Of a DNA stretch of 64,000 bases, positions 8,909 to 18,841 are shown one piece after another (position 1 is the stretch's first letter; every line of letters starts with the position of its first letter). This stretch comes from Kangiella marina (GTDB lineage Bacteria; Pseudomonadota; Gammaproteobacteria; Enterobacterales; Kangiellaceae): the NCBI RefSeq assembly GCF_039541235.1, contig NZ_BAABFV010000002.1, positions 682,001-746,000 on the forward strand, in the 5' to 3' direction. The notes beneath the pieces were generated by a model, which worked only from the letters and a program-made list of their open reading frames with translations, had not been told where the DNA came from and ran no database searches. Made by a program: the position numbers and the translations under genes.

Positions 8909-8983
8909 GCTTTGTTAGTGCTGTGCTCAAATCCTCATGTACTTTTGTACACTACGGATTCTGCGCGCAGTACTGCCTCGCTC
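8909..8983 (+). repeat. Structured intergenic repeat, copy A
   Basis: A 75-nt hairpin between ybaB and recR, flanked by GCTTTGTT and GCCTCGCTC. The basal stem pairs 8917-8926 with 8965-8974 (10 bp including two G-U). The apical stem is TGTAC (8938-8942) with GTACA (8947-8951) around TTTT. Its relatives are at 42323-42399, 43637-43713 and 43839-43908. The stems covary between copies. Confidence 0.75.
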
Positions 8984-9042
8984 AAACACAAAATTCTACC
9001 TTAAATTTGCCAAGAGTGGCTATCCAACTTTAAGAAGTTAAT

Positions 9043-9642
9043 ATGCAGTCTCCGTTGATTAAAAAATTGATAGATGCTTTTACATGCTTACCTGGCGTGG
9101 GCCCTAAGTCTGCCCAACGTATGGCTTACCATTTGTTGGAACGTAATCGTGATGGTGGTATGCATTTATCTAGCGCGCTAGTGTCAGCTATGGAAGGGGT
9201 GCACCACTGTCAACGTTGTCGTGACTTTACTGAGTCTGACTTATGCGGAATCTGTCAATCACAACGTCGAGACAGAAATTTGTTGTGTATTGTAGAAAGC
9301 CCTGCTGATGTTATCGCGATTGAGGCAACCGGAGGCTTCCAAGGTACTTATTTTGTGCTAATGGGGCACCTTTCGCCACTCGACGGTATTGGCCCCGAAG
9401 ACATTGGTTTGGATCAACTTAACGTGTTGATTAATGAAGAAAAACCCACCGAAATTATCTTAGCCACTAACTCCACGGTTGAAGGAGAGGCTACTGCTCA
9501 CTTCATCGCAGAAATGCTCAAAGGCTCTGAGACCGTCTTATCTCGCATAGCTTCTGGCGTTCCGCTAGGGGGCGAGCTTGAGTACATAGACGGTGGAACT
9601 TTGATGCATTCATTTTCTGGAAGAAAACCCTATATCTCATAG
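9043..9642 (+). CDS. recR: Recombination mediator RecR
   Basis: Acts with RecF and RecO to load RecA at single-strand gaps. The 199 residues match the family length. The N-terminal HhH region ([17 protein letters not shown]), a C4 zinc finger ([17 protein letters not shown], about 57-73) and a Toprim domain starting [15 protein letters not shown] are present. The ending [18 protein letters not shown] is diagnostic. It closes the dnaX-ybaB-recR group, although a structured repeat separates it from ybaB and may alter expression. Confidence 0.97.
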   Translation: MQSPLIKKLIDAFTCLPGVGPKSAQRMAYHLLERNRDGGMHLSSALVSAMEGVHHCQRCRDFTESDLCGICQSQRRDRNLLCIVESPADVIAIEATGGFQGTYFVLMGHLSPLDGIGPEDIGLDQLNVLINEEKPTEIILATNSTVEGEATAHFIAEMLKGSETVLSRIASGVPLGGELEYIDGGTLMHSFSGRKPYIS

Positions 9643-9740
9643 TTTTTAACTATTTTTGATACAAATCGATACTTTTTACATGCTATTTCCTTTTGCGATA
9701 TAATTGTTTGGTTGATTATATATTTTGCAAAGGTATTGCT

Positions 9741-11354
9741 ATGAAGAACGAAGGTTTAAAACTAAAATTATTAACGCTTGCGGCGTCTGGCTTGCTGTTA
9801 ACGGCTTGTGGTGGCGGGAGCGACTCAGATTCATCTGACTCACAACCTCCGGTTAGTGAAGCTCCTACATGGACTGCTGGGGTATTTGAGGATGAAGACA
9901 ACTTCAAAGATCGTTGTGAAAGTCCTCGTTCGGGTAATGACATTGATGGAAACCCTTGGCCAGATGTGGCGGGTAGCCATTTACATGAAAAGCATTGGTT
10001 GCGATCTTGGAGCAATAACACATACCTTTGGTATGATGAAATTCAGGATCAAAATCCAGCGAACTTTGGTGTCCCAACGGATTACTTCGAAGTCCTAAAA
10101 ACTGAAGAGCTCACCAGCTCTGGTGCCGATAAAGATAACTTTCACTTTTCTCAAGATACCGATGCTTATCAGCAGCGCGCTTCTTCGGGTGCAAGCTCTG
10201 GTTACGGTGCACGCTTTTTCTTAATCCAAGCAGCACCTCCTCGCAAAATTGTGATTGCCTATACTGAACCAAGTTCTCCAGCAACTAATGCGGGCTTGAC
10301 TCGTGGTGCTGAAATTCTTGAGGTCGACGGCGTTGATGTTGTTAACGGCAACGATGTTAACACTTTAAATGATGGCCTTTTCCCGTCAAATGATGGAGAA
10401 ACGCATGAGTTTGTTGTACGTGATTTAGGTGCCTCAAGCACGCGTACAATTACTATGACTTCGACCACGGTAACCTCTGATCCTGTGCAAAATGAGCAAG
10501 TCTTTGATACAGCTAGCGGCAAAGTAGGTTACATGCAGTTCAATACCTTTGGAACTCGTACAGCCGAACAAGAGCTTATTAATGCTTTCGTAGACTTCTC
10601 TAATGAGGGTGTTCAAGACTTAGTGGTTGACCTTCGCTATAACGGCGGTGGCTTCTTATTTATCTCCAGTCAGCTAGCTTACATGGTGGCGGGGCAGGCT
10701 CAGACGCAAGGCCGAATTTATGAAGAGTCAGTTTGGAATGACAAGCATCCTAATGTAAGTCCTGTTACTGGCGAAAGCTTAGATCCAATTCCTTTTTTCA
10801 GTACAACGTCTGATGAGGCTACTGCTCCGGGCGGGACTCTGCCATCAGTAAATCTTAACCGTGTTTTTGTACTCTCTACGGGCGGCACATGTTCTGCGAG
10901 TGAAGCATTTATCAATGGTTTGCGTGGTATTGACGTAGAAGTTGTTCTTATTGGCGGCACGACTTGTGGTAAACCTTATGGCTTCTTCCCAACTGACAAC
11001 TGTGGAACAACTTATTTCACGATTCAGTTTAGAGGTGAAAACGAAAAAGGTTTTGGTCAATATGCCGACGGCTTTGTTCCATCAACAACAGATAACGGGC
11101 AAGACTTCGTGAAAGGCTGTACTGTGGCAGATGATTTCGAGCACTTGTTAGGCGACCCTAATGAAGCGATGCTGGCAGCAGCGCTGGACTATCGTGTTAG
11201 CGGTTCATGCCCAACTACAACGGAAAAACCTGCGCAACGTAATGCCTACAAAGGGTTTGTCAAAGACGGTTCATTGCTAAAGTCACAAAGAGTTCAAGAG
11301 CGTCTATTCCTTGAGCAAAACCGCATAATGACGACTCCTAAGGAGCTGAAGTAA
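9741..11354 (+). CDS. S41-family peptidase (CtpA-like), lipoprotein
   Basis: A secreted serine protease of the C-terminal-processing type. ATG 9741 is preferred to an upstream TTG because AAAGG precedes it and the protein then starts with a lipoprotein signal ending in LTAC (Cys23), followed by a Gly/Ser/Asp linker. A PDZ-like domain lies around 160-240 (SSPATNAGLTRGAEILEVDG). The S41 core contains VDLRYNGGG, the nucleophile region GGTCSASEAFINGLRG and the lysine region GGTTCGKPYGF, so the Ser/Lys dyad appears intact. The length is 538 residues. Several Cys residues near the active site are unusual for cytosolic proteins and fit an oxidising compartment. Its stop overlaps the next start by one base. 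Confidence 0.85.
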   Translation: MKNEGLKLKLLTLAASGLLLTACGGGSDSDSSDSQPPVSEAPTWTAGVFEDEDNFKDRCESPRSGNDIDGNPWPDVAGSHLHEKHWLRSWSNNTYLWYDEIQDQNPANFGVPTDYFEVLKTEELTSSGADKDNFHFSQDTDAYQQRASSGASSGYGARFFLIQAAPPRKIVIAYTEPSSPATNAGLTRGAEILEVDGVDVVNGNDVNTLNDGLFPSNDGETHEFVVRDLGASSTRTITMTSTTVTSDPVQNEQVFDTASGKVGYMQFNTFGTRTAEQELINAFVDFSNEGVQDLVVDLRYNGGGFLFISSQLAYMVAGQAQTQGRIYEESVWNDKHPNVSPVTGESLDPIPFFSTTSDEATAPGGTLPSVNLNRVFVLSTGGTCSASEAFINGLRGIDVEVVLIGGTTCGKPYGFFPTDNCGTTYFTIQFRGENEKGFGQYADGFVPSTTDNGQDFVKGCTVADDFEHLLGDPNEAMLAAALDYRVSGSCPTTTEKPAQRNAYKGFVKDGSLLKSQRVQERLFLEQNRIMTTPKELK

Positions 11355-11731
11355 TGAAATTAACAGCTCTATCAGTGGCAATATTGGTAATGAGTCTTAT
11401 GGGCTGCAAAACGACAGAATGGAACAAAGACGTAGCAGTGCCAGCCGTGGCTGTGAACTTTAATTCTGAAGCGAAGGCGGAAGTGGCTGATATTATCAAT
11501 CAGGCTATGCCCGGCGCTAATGTTAAGTTGGCCAATGACATATTCAGTAAGGACCATAGGCTTTTCATTCAGCGCGAACCTACCATGGTTGATGGTAACC
11601 CTGCTCAGGGGCGCATTACCGAAATGCCAAGAAAGTTTGAGCTTTATCATTTGGAAGACACCTGCTTTTTAGTGGATGATAAAACTCAAGATACTTATTT
11701 GCTTGGTGTTCTTCAGTGCCAACCTAAATAG
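11354..11731 (+). CDS. Small predicted lipoprotein coupled to the S41 peptidase
   Basis: I do not recognise this 125-residue protein. It begins with a short lipoprotein signal ending in LMGC (Cys18). The ATG shares its A with the TAA stop of the upstream peptidase (TAATG), so translation is probably coupled. The mature part has two late cysteines (EDTCFLV and LQCQPK) that could form a disulfide. A strong terminator follows. Co-production with the peptidase suggests an accessory or inhibitor role, but nothing in the sequence proves it. Confidence 0.7.
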   Translation: MKLTALSVAILVMSLMGCKTTEWNKDVAVPAVAVNFNSEAKAEVADIINQAMPGANVKLANDIFSKDHRLFIQREPTMVDGNPAQGRITEMPRKFELYHLEDTCFLVDDKTQDTYLLGVLQCQPK

Positions 11732-11751
11732 TTACTGAGTAGAGTACTCGT

Positions 11752-11790
11752 AAAGCCAGCCAGCTTGTTCTAAGCTTGCTGGCTTTTTTA
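11752..11790 (+). terminator. Intrinsic terminator of the S41 peptidase operon
   Basis: AAGCCAGC pairs with GCTGGCTT, with further partial pairing inside, followed by TTTTTT. Confidence 0.85.
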
Positions 11791-11813
11791 TGCTCTTAAT
11801 TCGCAGTTTACTA

Positions 11814-11840
11814 TTGAAAAAAAGGTGAATGTCCCCATTT
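11814..11840 (+). promoter_or_regulatory. Sigma32 (heat-shock) promoter of htpG
   Basis: TTGAAA (11814-11819) and CCCCATTT (11833-11840) are separated by 13 nt. They match the RpoH consensus (CTTGAA, 13-15 nt spacer, CCCCATNT) closely, and the -10 ends 37 nt before the htpG ATG. The match is seen directly; heat-shock control follows from htpG being a classical RpoH target. Confidence 0.85.
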
Positions 11841-11877
11841 TTTTCACATCGTGGTAACTAGTGTGAAGAAAATAACT

Positions 11878-13779
11878 ATGTCAGAAACTACTACTAAACA
11901 AAAACATTCCTTTCAGACTGAAGTAAAACAACTGTTGCACTTAATGGTGCATTCGCTTTATTCAAACAAAGAAATTTTCCTTCGTGAACTCATCTCCAAT
12001 GCGGCTGATGCAGCTGATAAGTTGCGCTTCAAAGCTCTAAAAGATAGCAGCCTTTACGGCGACGATGCTGAGTTAAGAATTCGAATTACTACTGATAAAG
12101 ATGCAAAAACAGTCACCATTTCAGATAATGGTGTCGGTATGACGGAACAAGAGGTTATTAACAACCTCGGTACCATTGCTAAATCAGGAACCGCAGACTT
12201 TCTTAAGCAGCTTACAGGCGATCAGAAAAAAGACTCGAAACTGATTGGACAGTTCGGCGTCGGCTTTTATTCAGCCTTTATCGTTGCGGATAAAGTGACG
12301 GTGGTCACTCGTGGCGCGGAAGCTGGAATTAATGAAGCTGTGATTTGGGAATCTGCCGGTGATGGCGAGTTTACCATCGAGCCGACAGAAAAAGGCTCAC
12401 GCGGCACGGAAATCACCTTGCATCTGAAAGACGGCGAAGAAGAGTTCCTCGAAGACTTCAGGTTACGAAACATCATTGGAAAATATTCCGATCACATTTC
12501 GCTGCCAGTCGAAATGCACAAGATGAGTTCTGATGAGGAGAACGACTCAGAGGGTGTTGAGTTTGAAGCCGTGAACAAAGCTACAGCCTTGTGGACTCGG
12601 CCTAAATCAGATATTTCAGATGAGGAATACCAAGAGTTTTATAAGCATATTTCTCATGATTTCCAAGAACCTCTAACGTGGAGCCATAACCAAGTAGAAG
12701 GTACTCAAGAATATACAAGCCTCCTGTATATTCCTTCAAAAGCGCCATTCGATTTATGGAATCGGGATCGTGTACGTGGCGTCAAGCTTTATGTCCAACG
12801 TGTTTTTATTATGGATGATGCTGAGCAGTTCTTGCCAGTCTATTTGCGCTTTGTACGCGGTTTGCTGGATTCCAATGACTTACCGTTGAATGTGTCGAGA
12901 GAAATCTTACAAGATTCACAAGTGACTCAATCGCTACGAAATGCAACGGTCTCACGTATCTTAAAAATGCTTGAGCAGCTTGCTAAAAAGGACAAAGAGA
13001 AATATCAGGCGTTCTGGGACGAGTTTGGGCAAGTGCTGAAAGAGGGCACAGGGGAGGACTTTGCTAATAAAGAAAAGATAGCCAAGTTATTCCGTTTCAG
13101 TTCAACTCATACGGATTCGAAAGAACAAACAGTGTCGCTTGATGACTATATTGGACGAATGAAGCCGGAGCAAGAGAAAATTTATTACATTGCAACAGAT
13201 AGTTTCCTTGCTGCTAAAAATAGCCCACATCTAGAGATCTTCCGCAAGAAAGGCATCGAAGTATTGCTGATGCACGACCGTATTGATGAGTGGACGATTT
13301 CACATCTGAATGAATATGAAGGGAAGCAGTTTGTATCGGTAACTCAGGGTGATCTTAATCTTGGCAATTTAGAGGATGCTGAGGATAAGAAAGCACAAGA
13401 AAAGGCTTCAGAAGAACATAAAGATCTGGTTGAGCGAGTCAAGTCTGTCTTATCTGACAAAGTTGCGGACGTTAAAATTACGATGCGCTTGACGGACACA
13501 CCAGCTTGTATTGTCGCTGGAGAAGGGGATATGCCTCTGCAAATGGTCAAAATGCTGCAAGCAGCAGGTCAAGAGGTTCCTGACGTTAAGCCAGTATTTG
13601 AAATCAACCCAGACCATGCGCTGATCAGCTTGGTGGAAAACGAGAAAAATGATGAGCAGTTTGGTGAGTGGGTAGAAGTCCTGTTTGATCAGGCGCTTCT
13701 AGCCGAGCAGGGGCAGTTGGACGATCCTGCGAGTTTCGCTAGTAAGCTCAACAAGCTCTTGTTAAAATTGGCGCATTAA
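11878..13779 (+). CDS. htpG: Molecular chaperone HtpG (Hsp90)
   Basis: Bacterial Hsp90, an ATP-dependent cytosolic chaperone. ATG 11878 ([16 protein letters not shown]) is chosen over an upstream in-frame GTG at 11851, which would lie right at the promoter's predicted transcription start. The 633 residues compare with 624 in E. coli. The GHKL ATPase motifs are intact: [32 protein letters not shown] and [11 protein letters not shown]. The middle-domain sequence [11 protein letters not shown] is also present. It is monocistronic, between its own sigma32 promoter and a terminator. Confidence 0.97.
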   Translation: MSETTTKQKHSFQTEVKQLLHLMVHSLYSNKEIFLRELISNAADAADKLRFKALKDSSLYGDDAELRIRITTDKDAKTVTISDNGVGMTEQEVINNLGTIAKSGTADFLKQLTGDQKKDSKLIGQFGVGFYSAFIVADKVTVVTRGAEAGINEAVIWESAGDGEFTIEPTEKGSRGTEITLHLKDGEEEFLEDFRLRNIIGKYSDHISLPVEMHKMSSDEENDSEGVEFEAVNKATALWTRPKSDISDEEYQEFYKHISHDFQEPLTWSHNQVEGTQEYTSLLYIPSKAPFDLWNRDRVRGVKLYVQRVFIMDDAEQFLPVYLRFVRGLLDSNDLPLNVSREILQDSQVTQSLRNATVSRILKMLEQLAKKDKEKYQAFWDEFGQVLKEGTGEDFANKEKIAKLFRFSSTHTDSKEQTVSLDDYIGRMKPEQEKIYYIATDSFLAAKNSPHLEIFRKKGIEVLLMHDRIDEWTISHLNEYEGKQFVSVTQGDLNLGNLEDAEDKKAQEKASEEHKDLVERVKSVLSDKVADVKITMRLTDTPACIVAGEGDMPLQMVKMLQAAGQEVPDVKPVFEINPDHALISLVENEKNDEQFGEWVEVLFDQALLAEQGQLDDPASFASKLNKLLLKLAH

Positions 13780-13789
13780 GCCAGCGAAT

Positions 13790-13813
13790 AGCCGCCCTTG
13801 AGGCGGCTTTTTT
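13790..13813 (+). terminator. htpG terminator overlapping the VanZ start region
   Basis: AGCCGCC (13790-13796) pairs with GGCGGCT (13802-13808) around a 5-nt loop, followed by T residues to 13813. The next base starts the ATG of the VanZ-like gene, and the only Shine-Dalgarno-like GAGG (13800-13803) lies in the loop and 3' arm. Confidence 0.85.
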
Positions 13814-14170
13814 ATGAGAAAGTTTTTGTCGAGTAAGTTATTCAAAGTTCTTTTTGCGATAGGCGTATTAGCGATATTTATTGGCTCTATCATGCCCGGA
13901 AAGCAGCTGCCCTCAAATTTACCGTGGGATAAGGCGCTTCACTTTATAGGCTATTTTGGACTGGGCTTTTTAGCTCGCATGGGTTCGGTAAAGCGCCCTT
14001 GGTGGCTATTGATGGTGGCTTGCATCGGCTTTTCCTTAATTATAGAGCTGTTGCAGATGTTTATACCTAATCGCGGATTTGAATGGATGGACCTAGCAGC
14101 AAATAGCCTAGGCGTCATTTGCGGTGTTTTAATGGGTATGCTGGGTAAAAAGTTTTTGATTAGAGAGTAA
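13814..14170 (+). CDS. VanZ-like membrane protein
   Basis: A 118-residue protein with about four hydrophobic segments. Family features include IMPGKQLPSNLPWDKALHFIGYFGLGFLA near 28-55 (an aspartate and a histidine, typical of VanZ/PF04892) and IELLQMFIPNRGFEWMDLAANSLGVICG near 76-103. VanZ-like proteins are of largely unknown function; the name comes from teicoplanin resistance in enterococci and does not imply resistance here. The ATG directly abuts the htpG terminator, so expression may depend on read-through; TTG 13826 is an alternative start. Confidence 0.75.
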   Translation: MRKFLSSKLFKVLFAIGVLAIFIGSIMPGKQLPSNLPWDKALHFIGYFGLGFLARMGSVKRPWWLLMVACIGFSLIIELLQMFIPNRGFEWMDLAANSLGVICGVLMGMLGKKFLIRE

Positions 14171-14186
14171 AACATTCTGTTTTATT

Positions 14187-14210
14187 CGCCACTTTGAAAA
14201 GGCGTTTTTT
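14187..14210 (+). terminator. Possible weak terminator after the VanZ-like gene
   Basis: A short imperfect hairpin (CGC...GCG with a CTT/AAG extension) is followed by TTTTTT. Its position 17 nt after the stop fits, but the stem is weak. Confidence 0.4.
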
Positions 14211-14321
14211 GTCACGAATAACTGGCGAACAAGCCCGTATTTCGGCAATTTTTACTTGAGATACTGGCCTATTCCAAGTATCTTTAGCGCCTACAAAGTC
14301 AATATTTACAAATAAGGCTAG

Positions 14322-14990
<669 letters not shown>

Positions 14991-15036
14991 AGTCGCCTAA
15001 ACAGCGTATTTGCTTTTTACATAAGCGAGAAATCGA

Positions 15037-16029
15037 TTGAAAAAACAAGGTGTTTTACTCTGTAATTTAGGAACTCCCGACGAACCAACCCCTAAAGCGG
15101 TTCGTCGTTACTTAGCCGAGTTTTTGCATGATAAACGTGTAGTCTCTATTTCTCGCTGGGTATGGTGTTTAATCCTGCATGGAATTATCCTTAGAGTAAG
15201 ACCTTCTCGTGTTGCAAAAGCCTATAAAAAAATATGGTTAAAGGAAGGTTCGCCATTACTGGTTATCACCCAGAGGCAGCGCCAAAAGCTGCAAAATGAG
15301 ATCAATGAGCGCTTCGTTGATCAGCGCTACGGAAAACACGTTCCAGTAGAGATTGCGATGGCTTATGGTAACCCTTCTATTTCTGATGGTTTACAGGCGC
15401 TGAGGACTCAAGGCTGTGAACGTATTATTGTGTTACCGCTATATCCCCAGTACTCATCGGCAACCACTGCCTCAATCTTTGACCGCATAGCAAAGCATTA
15501 CAAAAAACAGTTTTTTGTGCCTGAAGTGACCTATGTTGGTGACTATCATGACCATCCGCATTACATTCACTCACTGGTTCGTTCGGTGCAGCGTTTTCGG
15601 GAGCAGCATGGCGTGTCAGAGAAGTTGTTATTCTCGTTTCACGGTGTCCCTGAGCGCTTTTCTCAAAAAGGCGATCCTTATGAAGCTCAGTGCCATAAAA
15701 CAGCTCAGCTAGTAGTCAAAGCGCTGGAATTGTCGGAAGATGACTACGCGATTTCTTTCCAGTCCCGCTTCGGCAAAGAAGAGTGGGTCAAGCCATACAC
15801 TGATGAACTTCTGACGCAATGGGCGAAAGATGGCGTTGAATCAGTTCAGGTGATTAGCCCTGCTTTTAGTGCTGACTGCCTCGAAACACTTGAAGAGCTG
15901 GCCATTGAGAACCGTGATACTTTTCTTAATAATGGCGGCCAAGATTACCAGTATATTCCAGCGCTCAATGATGACCGAGGTCATATCGAGTTGATGTTAC
16001 AGCTCATAGAGCAACGCTTGCTCAAGTAA
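15037..16029 (+). CDS. hemH: Ferrochelatase
   Basis: Inserts Fe2+ into protoporphyrin IX in the last step of heme synthesis. The 330 residues begin at TTG 15037 (KKQGVLLCNLGTPDEPTP), the conserved N terminus, so this rare start is supported. The family motifs LPLYPQYSSATTAS, the catalytic-histidine region LLFSFHGVPERF, FQSRFGKEEWVKPYTD and SPAFSADCLETLEEL are all visible. It lies between adk and yoaA on the same strand, with 19 nt to the GTG of yoaA. Confidence 0.96.
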   Translation: MKKQGVLLCNLGTPDEPTPKAVRRYLAEFLHDKRVVSISRWVWCLILHGIILRVRPSRVAKAYKKIWLKEGSPLLVITQRQRQKLQNEINERFVDQRYGKHVPVEIAMAYGNPSISDGLQALRTQGCERIIVLPLYPQYSSATTASIFDRIAKHYKKQFFVPEVTYVGDYHDHPHYIHSLVRSVQRFREQHGVSEKLLFSFHGVPERFSQKGDPYEAQCHKTAQLVVKALELSEDDYAISFQSRFGKEEWVKPYTDELLTQWAKDGVESVQVISPAFSADCLETLEELAIENRDTFLNNGGQDYQYIPALNDDRGHIELMLQLIEQRLLK

Positions 16030-16048
16030 CTCTGTGCTCAATTAAACT

Positions 16049-18037
16049 GTGGCTGAATCCCTAAAATCACTCAACCTTGAAGACCTTTTCTCTTCGGAAG
16101 GCCCACTCTCCAAAATTTTCTCTGGCTTTAAGCAGCGTAATGAACAGCTAGAAATGGCTCAAGCCATTGAGTCAATTATCGAATCAGATGAATCTATCTG
16201 TATTGAAGCAGGAACGGGAACGGGCAAAACTTTTGGTTACTTAGTCCCAGCATTAAAAGCTTGGTATCTCAGCGACAAGAAAGTGATTGTTTCTACCGGG
16301 ACTAAAAATCTGCAAGACCAACTCTTTTATCGCGATCTGCCTAATATGAGGGATGCCTTAAAAGTATCGCCAAAAGTGGCGCTATTGAAAGGTCGCAATA
16401 ATTACTTATGCACCTATCGAATGGAGCAGAGCTTGGATTCAGGGCAGTTCCAAAGCCGGACAATGGTCGATACTTTAGCTAAAGTAAAAGCGTGGTCTGG
16501 ACAAACTAAAAGTGGTGACTTAACCCAGTGTAAAGACTTAGCGGATAACGATCCCTTGTGGCCCTATGTCACTTCAACCAATGATAACTGCTTAGGCGTG
16601 GAGTGTCCTGACTTTGCAGATTGTTATGTTGCTAAAGCTCGACAAAAAGCGACCGCTGCCGATGTTGTGGTAGTCAACCATCATTTGCTGTTAGCCGATA
16701 TGGTACTAAAAGACGACGGCTTTGGTGAATTGTTGCCTGATGCTGACACGGTTATTGTTGATGAAGCGCATCAATTGACGGATATCGCGCATGCATTCTA
16801 TGGGCAGCGTTTAACCAGTCGACAGGTAATGGAGCTTTGTCGAGACACCGAGCTGGAAGCTTTAACCACTGCTAAAGATGATAGGCAGTTGAGCGTCGCA
16901 GTAAGACGGGTGGAAGGCGCCGTTAATGAAGTGCGACTGGAGTTAGGCGAGGCTGGTAAGAAGATTAATTGGCAGCAAATAGCCACTCCTAAGTTACAAA
17001 CGGCCTTAAAGGATTTAGAAAAAGAGCTTTTGGCGTTGTGTGAACGTTTAGAGCGCCATGCCAGTCGCTCGAAAGGTTTGGATAGTTGCCACCGCCGATG
17101 TGAGGAATCTTTACAAGCGCTGAGTTTATTTAATAGCACCTTTACCCAATCCGAAACTGATAAGGCCTATCAGGGCGTACGCTGGGTTGAAACTTATCGC
17201 AATGGCTTTGCTGTGTTAGAGACGCCGCTCAATGTTTCAGAGTCTTTTTCGCGAAGCCGTAATGAGCATGCTGCTAGAAGCTGGGTTTTTACCTCAGCAA
17301 CCCTGACCCAGGCTGATGACTTTGGTCTTTTCAAAGAGGAGTTGGGACTTTCTGAAGCGAAAGATTTGGTGCTCCCGAGTCCGTTCGATTATGGGCAACA
17401 AGCGATTCTGCATATCCCGCGTCATTTGCCAGACCCAAGAGATAGAGCCTATATAGATAGTTGGCAGCGACAGGTCTTGCCGTTAGTTGAGGCTAATTCT
17501 GGTGGCACATTTGTTCTATTCACGAGCTATGCGGCCCTGAATAAAGTTAAAGAGTTGTGGCTGGAAAAGCTTGATGATAAAAAAGTATTTGCTCAAGGTG
17601 AGCTTCCAAAAAATGAATTGATTGAGCGTTTTCGTGATGCTGGCGACGCAGTACTGTTAGCAACCTCAAGTTTTTGGGAGGGGGTCGATGTTAAAGGTGA
17701 TGCACTAAGCTTGGTGATTATCGACAAGTTACCGTTTTCAGCGCCAGATGAGCCTTTAATCGAAGCGAAGATTCAAGCCGCTAGAAAATCAGGCAAAAAC
17801 CCTTTTTTCGATATCCAAATCCCCGAAGCCATTATTGCCCTCAAGCAAGGTGCTGGACGGCTGATCCGTGATTATGATGATAAAGGGGTTCTGGTTTTAT
17901 GCGACCCACGATTAATCGCCAATAAGTACGGACAAAAGTTTTTAAAAAGCCTACCGCCTATGAAGCGCACGCGAGAGCAGTCAGTTGTGATAGAATTTTT
18001 ACACAAGTTATCTCAAGAAATCGATAGTAACGGTTAA
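16049..18037 (+). CDS. yoaA: DinG/YoaA-family Fe-S DNA helicase
   Basis: An XPD-like superfamily 2 helicase. The 662 residues start at GTG 16049. Walker A is EAGTGTGKT (53-61) and the DEAH box is VIVDEAHQL. A four-cysteine set (CTYRMEQ, then CLGVECPDFADC) matches the Fe-S cluster domain. Helicase motif VI appears as QGAGRLIRD. In E. coli YoaA works with the HolC subunit of DNA polymerase III in repair of replication forks. The gene is 7 nt upstream of tsaB, an association (yoaA with tsaB/yeaZ) also known in Enterobacteriaceae. DinG proper is the alternative; length and the tsaB neighbour favour YoaA. Confidence 0.9.
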   Translation: MAESLKSLNLEDLFSSEGPLSKIFSGFKQRNEQLEMAQAIESIIESDESICIEAGTGTGKTFGYLVPALKAWYLSDKKVIVSTGTKNLQDQLFYRDLPNMRDALKVSPKVALLKGRNNYLCTYRMEQSLDSGQFQSRTMVDTLAKVKAWSGQTKSGDLTQCKDLADNDPLWPYVTSTNDNCLGVECPDFADCYVAKARQKATAADVVVVNHHLLLADMVLKDDGFGELLPDADTVIVDEAHQLTDIAHAFYGQRLTSRQVMELCRDTELEALTTAKDDRQLSVAVRRVEGAVNEVRLELGEAGKKINWQQIATPKLQTALKDLEKELLALCERLERHASRSKGLDSCHRRCEESLQALSLFNSTFTQSETDKAYQGVRWVETYRNGFAVLETPLNVSESFSRSRNEHAARSWVFTSATLTQADDFGLFKEELGLSEAKDLVLPSPFDYGQQAILHIPRHLPDPRDRAYIDSWQRQVLPLVEANSGGTFVLFTSYAALNKVKELWLEKLDDKKVFAQGELPKNELIERFRDAGDAVLLATSSFWEGVDVKGDALSLVIIDKLPFSAPDEPLIEAKIQAARKSGKNPFFDIQIPEAIIALKQGAGRLIRDYDDKGVLVLCDPRLIANKYGQKFLKSLPPMKRTREQSVVIEFLHKLSQEIDSNG

Positions 18038-18044
18038 CCATAGA

Positions 18045-18743
18045 ATGCCCAATTTACTCGTGATAGATACTGCGACGGAAGCCTGCTCAGTCGCATTACA
18101 GTTCAATAGTCAAGTTTATACTCGTTCCAAAGTTGCCCCACGCGAGCATGGCGAATTGATTTTGCCTATGGTGGATGAGGTGTTAACAGAGGCGAATGTT
18201 CAATTGAGACAGCTTGATGCTATTGGCTTTGGTCAAGGCCCTGGCGCTTTTACGGGATTGAGGATTTGTGTCAGTGTGGTTCAGGGGCTTGCTTTTGGGG
18301 CTGAGCTACCCGTGATCGGGGTGTCGAGCCTACAGGCTATGGCGCAAGAAGCTTTCGATAGCTTAGGCGCTCAAGATGTCCTGACTGCGATTGACGCTCG
18401 AATGGGTGAGGTGTACTGGGGGCAGTATCAGGCAAATGGAGAGGGGCTGATGGTTTTGTGCGGACGTGAAGAAGTTTGTTCGCCTGAGTGTGTCACAGTT
18501 TCGGGTGCTGATGCGTCTAAGGTATATAGCGCGGTAGGGACAGGTTGGAAGACTTATGCCAAAGAGCTGTCGACGACCATAAATTTACCGACCGTTATAC
18601 ATAAAGAGCCACTTTATCCGAGTGCTAAAGCGATGCTGAGAATGGCTTCCGAGCAGTTTGAAACTGGAAACACAGTTCCAGCAGAACAAGCGCTTCCAGT
18701 GTATCTTCGGGATAATGTGGCGAAAAAGGCTAAGCAGCTTTAG
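18045..18743 (+). CDS. tsaB: tRNA threonylcarbamoyladenosine synthesis protein TsaB
   Basis: Partner of TsaD and TsaE in forming t6A37 on ANN-decoding tRNAs. The 232 residues begin MPNLLVIDTATEACSVAL and include REHGELILPMVDEVL and the hallmark GFGQGPGAFTGLRICVSVVQGLAFG. The HxxxH metal pair of TsaD is absent, as expected for the TsaB scaffold subunit. It follows yoaA by 7 nt and is probably co-transcribed with it. Confidence 0.95.
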   Translation: MPNLLVIDTATEACSVALQFNSQVYTRSKVAPREHGELILPMVDEVLTEANVQLRQLDAIGFGQGPGAFTGLRICVSVVQGLAFGAELPVIGVSSLQAMAQEAFDSLGAQDVLTAIDARMGEVYWGQYQANGEGLMVLCGREEVCSPECVTVSGADASKVYSAVGTGWKTYAKELSTTINLPTVIHKEPLYPSAKAMLRMASEQFETGNTVPAEQALPVYLRDNVAKKAKQL

Positions 18744-18841
18744 CGCTATTTAGTGTGTTCAGTTTAAATTCACAGATAGTGGGCTAAGATAAGTAGAGTG
18801 TCGAAATAACGTCTATAGAATGGTTGAAGGAGAGAATTGTC

